DNA of 5,908 nt from an uncultured Streptomyces sp. (GTDB taxonomy: Bacteria; Actinomycetota; Actinomycetes; Streptomycetales; Streptomycetaceae): the NCBI GenBank assembly GCA_946480485.1, contig CAMLJW010000343.1, positions 1 to 5,908 on the forward strand, read 5' to 3'. Below the pieces are notes generated by a model. That model made no database searches and was not told where the DNA came from. It was given only the letters and a program-made list of their open reading frames with translations. Each line of letters starts with the position of its first letter. The stretch's first letter is position 1. Shown one piece after another: positions 1 to 5,403 of this stretch. Made by a program: the position numbers and the translations under genes.

Positions 1-1
1 G

Positions 2-763
2 GGCGCACCCGACACCGCGCCCGGCAGGGGCCCCGTCGGCCCGCACGCTGCTCCGCCGTCCTCCACCTCCCCCCTGCCTCTCTCGTCCCCTCACGGGACC
101 GCCCCGCGCACTTCGCCCCCTCCGGGGGCAGCCCCCCGCCCCGTCGTCCAGCGGTCCTCCGTGCGAGGCCAGATCCTCGGCGCGCTCCGTGCGGCCCTGG
201 CACGCGGCGAGCTGACTCCCGGCGAGCTCTACTCCGCCCCCGCGCTGGGAGAACGCTTCGGCGTCTCCGCGACGCCCGTGCGTGAGGCGATGCAGCAGCT
301 CGCGAGCGAGGGCGCCGTGGAGGTTGTACCGAACCGGGGCTTCCGCGTCGTCCGGCGCGGCGCGCGCGAGCTGGCCGAGCTCGCCGAGATCCGGACGCTG
401 ATCGAGGTCCCCGTTTTGCTGCGGCTGGCCCGGGCGGTGCCCGCCTCGCGCTGGGCCGAGCTGCGCCCCCTCGCCGAGGCGACGGCACGTGCCGCGTCCA
501 CCGGCTGCCGGGCCACCTACGCCGAGTCCGACCGTGCCTTCCACCGTGCGGTGCTCGCTCTCGCGGGCAACGAGCAGCTGGTGCGGACCGCCGACGACCT
601 GCACCGCCGCGCCCAGTGGCCCCTCGTCGGCGGCCCCGTCTTTCACTGCCGTGCGGACCTGGTGGCGGACGCCGCCGCACACATGGTGCTGCTCGACGCG
701 TTGATCGCCCAGGATTTGCCGGCCGTGCAGTCCCTCGTACGGGAACACTTCGCGGGCACGTAG
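2..763 (+). CDS. GntR family transcriptional regulator, FadR/FCD subfamily, 5'-truncated by the window edge
   Basis: Cytoplasmic DNA-binding repressor or activator that responds to a small ligand; the ligand is unknown. Numbering residues from the GTG at 161, residues 1-65 form the GntR winged helix-turn-helix, with recognition segment FGVSATPVREAM (33-44) and wing VPNRGFRV (56-63). Residues about 70-196 form an all-helical FCD ligand domain. It keeps the Asp and three His positions that bind metal in many FCD proteins: D124 and H128 in ESDRAFH, H174 in AAAHMVLLDA, and H196 in VREHF. The frame is open upstream to base 2 with no ATG or GTG before 161. Codons just before 161 read VVQRSS, which in my recollection is the normal lead-in to the first helix of these proteins, and no Shine-Dalgarno precedes 161. 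I therefore place the true start off the window; the upstream part encodes about 53 Pro/Ser/Ala-rich residues. It converges on the TPR-like gene, so no target can be read from context. Confidence 0.85.
   Translation, partial: GAPDTAPGRGPVGPHAAPPSSTSPLPLSSPHGTAPRTSPPPGAAPRPVVQRSSVRGQILGALRAALARGELTPGELYSAPALGERFGVSATPVREAMQQLASEGAVEVVPNRGFRVVRRGARELAELAEIRTLIEVPVLLRLARAVPASRWAELRPLAEATARAASTGCRATYAESDRAFHRAVLALAGNEQLVRTADDLHRRAQWPLVGGPVFHCRADLVADAAAHMVLLDALIAQDLPAVQSLVREHFAGT
115..129. repeat. Short perfect hairpin GCCCCC-TCC-GGGGGC
   Basis: A 6-bp perfect inverted repeat with a 3-base loop, followed by a further C run (131-138). C/G palindromes of this style are common between Streptomyces genes, in my general recollection. 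Here it lies in a frame that is open into the GntR gene, where it would encode a proline-rich stretch. Either it sits inside a low-complexity N-terminal tail or the sequence left of about 140 is non-coding. No T tract follows, so it is not a standard intrinsic terminator. Confidence 0.45.
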
Positions 764-813
764 CCGGTGCATGGCCGGTACATGGCCTGTGAGTGGCCGG
801 TGTGTGGCCGGGG
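761..813. repeat. Degenerate tandem repeat of a 10-11 base TGGCCGGTG-like unit
   Basis: About five units follow one another: TAGCCGGTGC, ATGGCCGGTAC, ATGGCCTGTG, AGTGGCCGGTG and TGTGGCCGGGG. The first unit contains the TAG stop of the GntR gene, so the array starts at the stop codon and fills most of the convergent gap. The GGCC cores are self-complementary and spaced to allow only short stems. It may act as a weak bidirectional terminator or simply reflect slippage; no function is shown by the sequence. Confidence 0.6.
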
Positions 814-825
814 CCCGACAGCCTC

Positions 826-1599
826 TTACGCCGTGGCCGCCGGCGGAGCCAACTGTGGGGCCAGCCACGTCGGTACGCCGCCCAGGAGCCGGAACAGCCG
901 CCCCGCCTCGGCCCGCAGCCGGGACGCCTCCGGCTCGGTCTCGGCCTCGGCGAGGGAGACCAGCGCGGGCGCCGTGCCGACGAGGTAGCCCAACTCCTCG
1001 CGGATCCGTAGGGATTCGGCGAAGCCGTGCCGGGCCTCCGCCAACTCCCCTTCGCGCAGAGCGAGTCCGGCGAGGTGGCGCCAGGTGAAGGAGAGCAGCA
1101 GCGGGTCGCCATGGGCGGCGGCGCCCGCATGAGCGCGGCGGTAGGCGGCACGGGCCGCCTGCGGGGAGTTCGTGAGGTTCTCGGCGAGCAGACCGCGCCG
1201 GAAGTCGAGGGGGGCCCGCCCAGCAGTGCCCGGTGTGATCAGCGCGGCGGCCCGGCCCAACGCGGCCCGCGCCTCGTCCGACCGGTCACGTACGCCGAGC
1301 AGTGTGGCGGCGTACGCGAGCTGCCCGCGCTCGCAGGCCGCGGCGCCCCGCTCGTCGTCGCTGCGGGCCAGCGCCTCGGCCGTACGCAGGGCATCCTCGG
1401 CCTCTGCCCAGCCCTGCGCGGTGTAGAGGCACCGCTCGACGAGGAGCGAGGTCCGCTGGAGCGCGGCGCCCGCCGTATGCGGCGGGAGGAGCACGGCCGC
1501 GTCGGCCCAGCAGGCGCGCGAGCGCAGCCGCCAAACCGCGGTCTGGAGTGGATCGTCCCCGGCAGCCGCTCCGGTACCAGACATGGCGGAATGCGCCAC
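826..1599 (-). CDS. TPR-like helical protein of unknown function
   Basis: A predicted 257-residue soluble protein, almost entirely helical and very rich in Ala, Leu, Arg and Glu, with no signal peptide or membrane segment. A stretch near residues 171-205 (LAGLALREGELAEARHGFAESL) fits the tetratricopeptide pattern of small and large hydrophobics around G-x4-A. Earlier segments (about 55-80, 85-120 and 140-165) look like degenerate helical pairs of the same kind. TPR folds usually bind other proteins, so a scaffold or regulatory partner role is plausible, but no enzyme motif is visible. I chose the GTG at 1599 because AGGAGG lies 5 bases upstream; a GTG at 1617 would put that site inside the gene, and the ATG at 1584 has nothing comparable. 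The gene is on the same strand as the PucR-type gene, 151 bases downstream of it and separated by a hairpin, so it probably has its own promoter. The specific function is unrecognised. Confidence 0.85.
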   Translation of the reverse strand: MAHSAMSGTGAAAGDDPLQTAVWRLRSRACWADAAVLLPPHTAGAALQRTSLLVERCLYTAQGWAEAEDALRTAEALARSDDERGAAACERGQLAYAATLLGVRDRSDEARAALGRAAALITPGTAGRAPLDFRRGLLAENLTNSPQAARAAYRRAHAGAAAHGDPLLLSFTWRHLAGLALREGELAEARHGFAESLRIREELGYLVGTAPALVSLAEAETEPEASRLRAEAGRLFRLLGGVPTWLAPQLAPPAATA

Positions 1600-1604
1600 G
1601 TTGC

Positions 1605-1610
1605 CCTCCT
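1605..1610 (-). promoter_or_regulatory. Ribosome binding site AGGAGG that fixes the start of the TPR-like gene
   Basis: On the - strand the sequence reads GAGGAGGGCAAC followed by GTG. The perfect AGGAGG is 5 bases from that GTG at 1599, which makes it the preferred start over the in-frame GTG at 1617 and the ATG at 1584. Confidence 0.8.
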
Positions 1611-1680
1611 CGAGCACGCCATTGAGCTGATGAGTGGTGGCGGCATCTCAGCATGAATCGGCGCGCCCGGCCAAGAGGGC

Positions 1681-1698
1681 GGGTGAAGGATTTCACAA
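1681..1698. promoter_or_regulatory. Candidate Rex-like operator upstream of the TPR-like gene
   Basis: On the - strand this reads TTGTGAAATCCTTCACCC. The core GTGAA-N4-TTCAC is a perfect inverted repeat. The published Rex operator consensus is TTGTGAA-N4-TTCACAA, so 12 of the 14 arm positions match and only the final AA is missing. It lies about 82 bases upstream of the GTG at 1599, a sensible operator or promoter position. Rex is the NADH/NAD+ sensing repressor known in Streptomyces. The match is visible; regulation by Rex is inference, and I found no convincing -35/-10 pair beside it. Confidence 0.4.
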
Positions 1699-1705
1699 AG
1701 TCATG

Positions 1706-1736
1706 GGAGCTGGCGGCACATGGTGGCGCCCGCTCC
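1706..1736 (-). terminator. Hairpin just downstream of the PucR-family gene, possible terminator
   Basis: GGAGC (1706-1710) pairs with GCTCC (1732-1736). After one mismatch, GGCG (1712-1715) pairs with CGCC (1727-1730), leaving an 11-base loop. It begins 15 bases past the stop codon of the gene at 1751-3586. There is no clear T run after it on the - strand; many actinobacterial terminators lack one, so termination is possible but not certain. Confidence 0.4.
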
Positions 1737-1750
1737 ACAGCCCCGTGACG

Positions 1751-3586
1751 TCAGCTCATCCGCAACGCCAGGAAGAAGTCCAGCTTGTCCTCGAGCCGGG
1801 ACAGGTCGCGACTCGTCAACTCCTCGATACGGCCCACCCGGTAGCGCAGCGTGTTGACGTGCAGGTGCAGACGTTTCGCGCAGCGCGTCCAGGAGCCGTC
1901 GCAGTCGAGGAACGCCTCGAGGGTGGGGATCAGCTCGGCGCGGTGGCGGCGGTCGTAGTCCCGGAGGGGGTCAAGGAGGCGTGCCGTGAACGCCCGGCGC
2001 ACGTCGTTCGGGACGAAGGGCAGGAGCAGCACATGGGAGGCCAGTTCCTGGTGGCCCGCCGCGCACACCCGGCCGGGCCGGGCCGCCGCGACGCGGCGCG
2101 CGTGCCGGGCCTCCTCCAGGGCGCCGCGCAGCCCCTCCGCCGAGTGCACGGCCGCGCTGATGCCCAGGGTGAGTCGCCCGTCGTCGTTCAGGCCCGCCGA
2201 CAGCGGGTCGCGCACGGCGTCCAGGAGCGTGTCGGCGAGCAGCCCGGACTCGGATCCGTCGTGCTCCGAGGACCAAACCGGAAGGGGTACGAGCGCGATC
2301 GCCTCCTCACCCGTGTGGGCGACCGCGACCCGGTCGGACGGATCGGGTCCGGACGACTGGGGGCGCCCCCTGCTCGAAGAGCTAGGCGGCGGGGCGACGA
2401 GGATCTCCTCCAGCAACGCCTGGGCCACCGGACCGCCCTCGATGTCTCCCGCCGGTCGCCCGCCGACACGCTCGGCCGAGGGCCCTGCGGGCTCGCCCCG
2501 TACTTCGTCCCACTCGACGCGGGCCACCACGACCTGCCAGTGCGGGGCCGCACCGAGCCCCGGCAGCAGCACCGGCGCGGCGACCCGCAGCCGCGCCGCG
2601 ATCTCGGTGGGCGCGGCTGCGGTCTGCACCAGTTCCACAACCTCCTGGGCGAGTCTGCGGCGTACCGCACGCGCCGCGTCCCTGCGGTCACGCTCCACCG
2701 CGATCAGCTGAGTCACACCCCGCAGCAGGTCGAGCCGCTCCTTGGGCCAGTCCCCGGCATCTGCCTCCACCGCGAGGAGCCAGTCCGAGAGCACCGTCTC
2801 GCGTACGTCGCGTCCGTCGTGCGAGGCCGCCGTGCCGCCCCGGCGTCCGCGGCCGCCGCGGACGGGGAAGAGGGAGTACGTCGTGCCGCCCACCGTCGCG
2901 CGGTACGGCCCGCGCCGGCCGGTGCGGACCGCCGCCAGGTGCTCGGCGGCCAGTGCGGCCCGGACCTCGGCCGGCAGCCCGGGCCTCGGTTCCGACCCCG
3001 ACCCCGACCCCGACCCGGGCCCCGGTCCCGGTGCCGTTCCCGGTCCCGAGAGCGCAGAGCCCGCGATGACGCGCCCGGTGCAGGAGAGCACCCAGGCCCG
3101 CAGGTCCAGATCGGAGCGGAGCAGGTCCAGCACCACGTTGGGGCCGCCGCCCGCGGGACCGGAGGTCATCATCCGCCGGTGCCGGTCCACCACAGCCGCC
3201 AGGTCCCCGGCCCGCTCGCCCGAGACCTGCCGTACGACATGCTCGGTGATCGTCGCGAAGGCCACCGACTCGTGAACGGCGAACAGGGGCAGCCGGTGCC
3301 GGGCACAGGCCAGCACCAGGTCGTCGGGGATGTCGCCCAGCTCGGCCTCACCGGCGGCCAGGGCCGCCACCCCGGCGCCCACGAGGATCCGTACGAAAGG
3401 CTCGGAGTCGGCGGCGTCGCGCCGCCACGCGAGACCCGTGAGGACCAGCTCACCACCCGAGAGATAGCGGCTGCAATCCCGCAGGTCCGTGGTCACCACC
3501 CCGCGCACGGTGCGGTCCAGCTCGTCCTCGCCGCCGAGCAGCCGCAGGCCCAGCGCGTCGGTGTCCAGCAGTGCGCGCAGCCGCAT
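1751..3586 (-). CDS. PucR family transcriptional regulator, probable regulator of the divergent purine hydroxylase operon
   Basis: A DNA-binding regulator of 611 residues from the ATG at 3586. The N-terminal PucR domain spans about 1-122, opening MRLRALLDTDALGLRLLGG and carrying SGGELVLTG at 43-51. A central region at about 310-525 corresponds to the degenerate GGDEF-like part of this family. The C-terminal PucR helix-turn-helix spans about 552-610, with HVNTLRYRVGRIEE at 576-589. In Bacillus subtilis PucR controls purine degradation genes including xanthine dehydrogenase; the divergent hydroxylase operon here fits that role. The protein is longer than the usual 500-560 residues because of low-complexity linkers at 180-199 (Gly/Pro/Ser) and 399-418 (Pro/Ser). 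An in-frame GTG at 3640 would add 18 residues, but family proteins typically begin at MRLRALL and neither start has a strong ribosome binding site. A hairpin follows the stop codon. The family is clear; the exact effector and targets are inferred. Confidence 0.92.
   Translation of the reverse strand: MRLRALLDTDALGLRLLGGEDELDRTVRGVVTTDLRDCSRYLSGGELVLTGLAWRRDAADSEPFVRILVGAGVAALAAGEAELGDIPDDLVLACARHRLPLFAVHESVAFATITEHVVRQVSGERAGDLAAVVDRHRRMMTSGPAGGGPNVVLDLLRSDLDLRAWVLSCTGRVIAGSALSGPGTAPGPGPGSGSGSGSEPRPGLPAEVRAALAAEHLAAVRTGRRGPYRATVGGTTYSLFPVRGGRGRRGGTAASHDGRDVRETVLSDWLLAVEADAGDWPKERLDLLRGVTQLIAVERDRRDAARAVRRRLAQEVVELVQTAAAPTEIAARLRVAAPVLLPGLGAAPHWQVVVARVEWDEVRGEPAGPSAERVGGRPAGDIEGGPVAQALLEEILVAPPPSSSSRGRPQSSGPDPSDRVAVAHTGEEAIALVPLPVWSSEHDGSESGLLADTLLDAVRDPLSAGLNDDGRLTLGISAAVHSAEGLRGALEEARHARRVAAARPGRVCAAGHQELASHVLLLPFVPNDVRRAFTARLLDPLRDYDRRHRAELIPTLEAFLDCDGSWTRCAKRLHLHVNTLRYRVGRIEELTSRDLSRLEDKLDFFLALRMS
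2992..3047. repeat. Hexanucleotide tandem repeat (CCGACC and variants) inside the PucR-type gene
   Basis: Four near-identical CCGACC units are followed by drifted copies CGGGCC, CCGGTC, CCGGTG, CCGTTC and CCGGTC. On the - strand they encode alternating Gly-Pro then Gly-Ser dipeptides at residues 180-199, between the N-terminal PucR domain and the rest of the protein. The 6-base period is a multiple of three, so copy-number change would alter linker length without breaking the frame. Confidence 0.8.
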
Positions 3587-3662
3587 TTCGTCGCCGCCGT
3601 TCTTGTCCGGAAATCTACGATGGATCTTGAGCGCGGACACGGTGGGCGGTTGTGCCGAACAG

Positions 3663-3672
3663 ACCGGCCGGT
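3663..3672. promoter_or_regulatory. Perfect palindrome ACCGGCCGGT, candidate operator
   Basis: A 10-bp perfect palindrome flanked by GAAC (3658-3661), with GTTC overlapping its right end (3671-3674), giving an imperfect outer symmetry. It lies about 80 bases upstream of the PucR-type ATG. CG-rich palindromes occur by chance in DNA of this composition, so confidence is low. Confidence 0.3.
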
Positions 3673-3743
3673 TCCGGGCCGCGCGCTGTGTTTCCCGAGG
3701 AAGGCGAGGAGGTTGCTGGTGCCCCGTTCATACGAATCTACAA

Positions 3744-3772
3744 GAAGGTCGCCCTGGCCAGCGAACTCCTTC
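3744..3772. promoter_or_regulatory. Long interrupted dyad, candidate operator or RNA hairpin
   Basis: GAAGG-TCGC (3744-3752) pairs with GCGA (3761-3764) and, after a 3-base bulge ACT, with CCTTC (3768-3772). The loop CCTGGCCA itself contains the palindrome TGGCCA. It lies between the two divergent genes, about 145 bases before the FAD subunit start and about 160 bases before the PucR-type start. Confidence 0.3.
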
Positions 3773-3895
3773 ATGGCTTCGGTGACTGACCCGGGTGAAG
3801 GGCGGCGCTGTGTACTGATCCTGATCTGCGTGAACACATCATCAACGAGCCGGGCTGGCCGCGCCCGATCGGCTCGAGTCGCAACGCCCCACGAC

Positions 3896-3908
3896 AGGAA
3901 GAAGAGAG
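3896..3908 (+). promoter_or_regulatory. Purine-rich ribosome binding site of the FAD subunit gene
   Basis: AGGAAGAAGAGAG ends 6 bases before the ATG at 3915. It is not a perfect AGGAGG, but it is the only purine tract before this start and the protein aligns with family N-termini from that Met, which supports the choice. Confidence 0.6.
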
Positions 3909-3914
3909 CCGGTC

Positions 3915-4805
3915 ATGGACTTCCTTCGCCCCGCCGGTTGGGAGGAGGCGCTCGCCGCGAAGGCGGAGCACCCCACCGCCGTGCCCCTTGCGGGCGGCAC
4001 CGATGTGATGGTCGAGATCAACTTCGACCACCGCCGGCCCGAGTACCTCCTGGACCTCAACCGCATCGGCGAGCTGAGCGACTGGGATGTCGGCGAGGAG
4101 ACGGTCCGGCTCGGCGCCTGCGTCCCGTACACCAGGATCATGGAGAATCTGCGGGGCGAGCTGCCGGGCCTCGCCCTGGCTTCGCACACCGTGGCCTCCC
4201 CGCAGATCCGCAATCGCGGTGGCGTCGGCGGCAACCTCGGAACCGCCTCCCCGGCCGGCGACGCCCACCCCGCCCTCCTCGCGGCGGGCGCCGACGTCGA
4301 GGCCGAGTCCGTAAGGGGAACCCGGCTCATCCCGATCGACGACTTCTACACCGGCGTGAAGCGCAACGCGCTCGCCCCCGACGAGCTGATCAGGGCCGTC
4401 CACATCAAGAAGGCCGCCGGCCCGCAGCAGTTCTCCAAGGTCGGCACCCGCAACGCGATGGTCATCGCCGTCTGTGCCTTCGGTCTGGCCCTGCACCCCG
4501 AGACCCGCACGGTGCGCACCGGCATCGGCTCGGCCGCGCCCACGCCCGTGCGGGCCGGGGCGGCCGAGGAGTTCCTGAACGCGGCGCTCGACGAGGGCCG
4601 CTTCTGGGACAACGGCAGGATCATCACCCCCGCGGTCGCCCAGCGGTTCGCGGACCTGTGCCGCTCCGCCTGCGACCCGATCGACGACGTCCGGGGCACC
4701 GCGAGCTACCGCCGCCACGCGGTCGGCGTCATGGCCCGCCGCACACTGACCTGGGCCTGGGAGTCGTACCGCGGCACCGCCGCTCGCACGGAGGGAGTCG
4801 CGTGA
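3915..4805 (+). CDS. Xanthine dehydrogenase-type molybdenum hydroxylase, FAD-binding medium subunit
   Basis: A 296-residue FAD subunit that passes electrons from the [2Fe-2S] clusters of the partner subunit to the final acceptor (NAD+ in most xanthine dehydrogenases). Two diagnostic FAD-contact motifs are present: PLAGGTDVMVEIN at 24-36 and QIRNRGGVGGNLGTASPAGD at 97-116. The C-terminal CO dehydrogenase flavoprotein domain follows at about 172-284, ending in DVRGTASYRRHAV (258-270). Length is normal for a stand-alone subunit. It is first in the operon; its TGA overlaps the next ATG by one base, implying translational coupling. The first gene equals pucC in Bacillus, xdhB in E. coli and coxM in CO dehydrogenase systems; naming conventions conflict, so no symbol is given. 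Xanthine is the inferred substrate from the adjacent PucR-type regulator. I do not see the [4Fe-4S]-binding insertion found in 4-hydroxybenzoyl-CoA reductase. Confidence 0.93.
   Translation: MDFLRPAGWEEALAAKAEHPTAVPLAGGTDVMVEINFDHRRPEYLLDLNRIGELSDWDVGEETVRLGACVPYTRIMENLRGELPGLALASHTVASPQIRNRGGVGGNLGTASPAGDAHPALLAAGADVEAESVRGTRLIPIDDFYTGVKRNALAPDELIRAVHIKKAAGPQQFSKVGTRNAMVIAVCAFGLALHPETRTVRTGIGSAAPTPVRAGAAEEFLNAALDEGRFWDNGRIITPAVAQRFADLCRSACDPIDDVRGTASYRRHAVGVMARRTLTWAWESYRGTAARTEGVA
4790..4797 (+). promoter_or_regulatory. Ribosome binding site GGAGGGAG of the [2Fe-2S] subunit gene
   Basis: This purine tract lies in the last codons of the FAD subunit gene. It sits well for either of two adjacent in-frame starts, GTG at 4802 (overlapping the upstream TGA as GTGA) or ATG at 4805. 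The sequence does not settle which is used; the proteins differ by one residue. Confidence 0.7.
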
Positions 4806-5401
4806 TGCGCGTCAGTTTCACGGTCAACGGCCGTCCGCAGGAAGCCGACGACGTCTGGGAGGGCGAGTCCCTGCTGTACGTACTGAGGGAACGCCTGGGG
4901 CTGCCGGGTTCCAAGAACGCCTGCGAGCAAGGGGAGTGCGGGTCGTGCACGGTACGGCTCGACGGCGTACCGGTGTGCTCGTGTCTGGTCGCGGCGGGCC
5001 AGGTGGAAGGCCGCGAGGTCGTCACGGTCGAGGGGCTGGCGGACTACGCCAGGCAGCGTGACGAAGGATGCGGGACCGCATCGTGCGCTACGTCGCCGCA
5101 GGACGCCCAGCGGTGGGAGTCCGAAGCGAGCGACTCCCGGACCGGCGAGGGCGGCGGCTCCTTCCCGCATGCAACGCTCTCTCCCGTCCAGCAGGCGTTC
5201 ATCGACGCCGGCGCCGTGCAGTGCGGCTTCTGCACCCCGGGTCTGCTGGTCGCCGCCGACGAGTTGCTGGAGCGTACCCCGAACCCGTCCGACGCGGACA
5301 TCCGCGAGGCGCTCTCCGGCAACCTCTGCCGCTGCACCGGCTACGAGAAGATCATGGACGCGGTCCGTCTGGCGGCCGCCCGGCAGTCCGAGGCGGTCTG
5401 A
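4805..5401 (+). CDS. Xanthine dehydrogenase-type molybdenum hydroxylase, [2Fe-2S] small subunit
   Basis: A 198-residue electron-transfer subunit carrying two [2Fe-2S] clusters between the molybdenum site and FAD. The N-terminal plant-ferredoxin-like domain has C40, C45, C48 and C60 (C-x4-C-x2-C-x11-C, around NACEQGECGSC). The C-terminal four-helix domain has C140 and C143 in QCGFCTPG, and C175 and C177 in GNLCRCTGY. All eight ligands are present. Stand-alone subunits of this family are usually about 155-170 residues; the excess is an insert at about 80-125 between the two domains, containing Cys89 and Cys94. I recall related Streptomyces proteins having a similar insert, so this is unlikely to be an error. 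The gene overlaps the FAD gene by one base (or four with a GTG start at 4802) and is followed after 2 bases by the Mo subunit. Equivalent to pucE, E. coli xdhC and coxS. Confidence 0.93.
   Translation: MRVSFTVNGRPQEADDVWEGESLLYVLRERLGLPGSKNACEQGECGSCTVRLDGVPVCSCLVAAGQVEGREVVTVEGLADYARQRDEGCGTASCATSPQDAQRWESEASDSRTGEGGGSFPHATLSPVQQAFIDAGAVQCGFCTPGLLVAADELLERTPNPSDADIREALSGNLCRCTGYEKIMDAVRLAAARQSEAV
5390..5396 (+). promoter_or_regulatory. Ribosome binding site GAGGCGG of the molybdopterin subunit gene
   Basis: GAGGCGG lies 7 bases before the ATG at 5404, inside the last codons of the [2Fe-2S] gene. The overlap suggests coupled translation of the operon. Confidence 0.55.
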
Positions 5402-5403
5402 GC

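Larger units (their letters stand above)
3587..3914. promoter_or_regulatory. Divergent intergenic regulatory region between the PucR-type gene and the hydroxylase operon
   Basis: No convincing gene lies in these 328 bases. The region is less GC-rich than its flanks, as expected of promoters. On the - strand two TAGATT hexamers (complement of 3613-3618 and 3735-3740) fit the actinomycete -10 pattern TAnnnT; the nearer one would give a short leader ahead of the ATG at 3586, but neither has a good -35 box at the right distance. On the + strand I could not find a clear promoter for the hydroxylase operon. Candidate operators are a 10-bp palindrome at 3663-3672, a long dyad at 3744-3772, and a tandem CTGATCCTGATC at 3815-3826. 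Control of both sides by the PucR-type protein is inference. Confidence 0.6.

Noticed and set aside
1626..1652. Weak hairpin GCTGA...TCAGC in the leader of the TPR-like gene
   Set aside because: A 5-bp stem with a 17-base loop is too weak to call a riboswitch or attenuator.
826..1656. Several + strand and alternative-frame - strand open frames over the TPR-like gene
   Set aside because: They are Arg/Pro/Ala-rich, lack family motifs and ribosome binding sites, and mirror the codon bias of the real gene.
1746..1753. Palindrome TGACGTCA overlapping the stop codon of the PucR-type gene
   Set aside because: An 8-base palindrome at a gene end, isolated and without a partner site, is easily due to chance.
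3707..3721. A perfect AGGAGG followed after 6 bases by a GTG on the + strand in the divergent intergenic region
   Set aside because: It looks like a translation start, but the frame has no nearby stop. It enters the FAD gene out of frame and encodes an Arg-rich product, so it is not a leader peptide or small gene I can support.
3493..3774. A - strand open frame from an ATG at 3774 whose first 30 or so residues look protein-like (GDLLVDSYERGTSNLLAF)
   Set aside because: It lacks a good ribosome binding site, has weak third-position GC bias (about 33 of 46 codons by hand count), and turns into Cys/Trp/Arg-rich shadow sequence over the start of the PucR-type gene. A decayed or very small gene cannot be excluded.
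1634..5401. A very long + strand open frame (over 1,200 codons) running antisense to the PucR-type gene and through the FAD gene into the [2Fe-2S] gene
   Set aside because: Only its last part (from 4802 or 4805) encodes a recognisable protein. The rest is Arg/Pro/Gly-rich, matches no family and is antisense to, or out of frame with, clear genes. Long shadow frames are expected in DNA this GC-rich.
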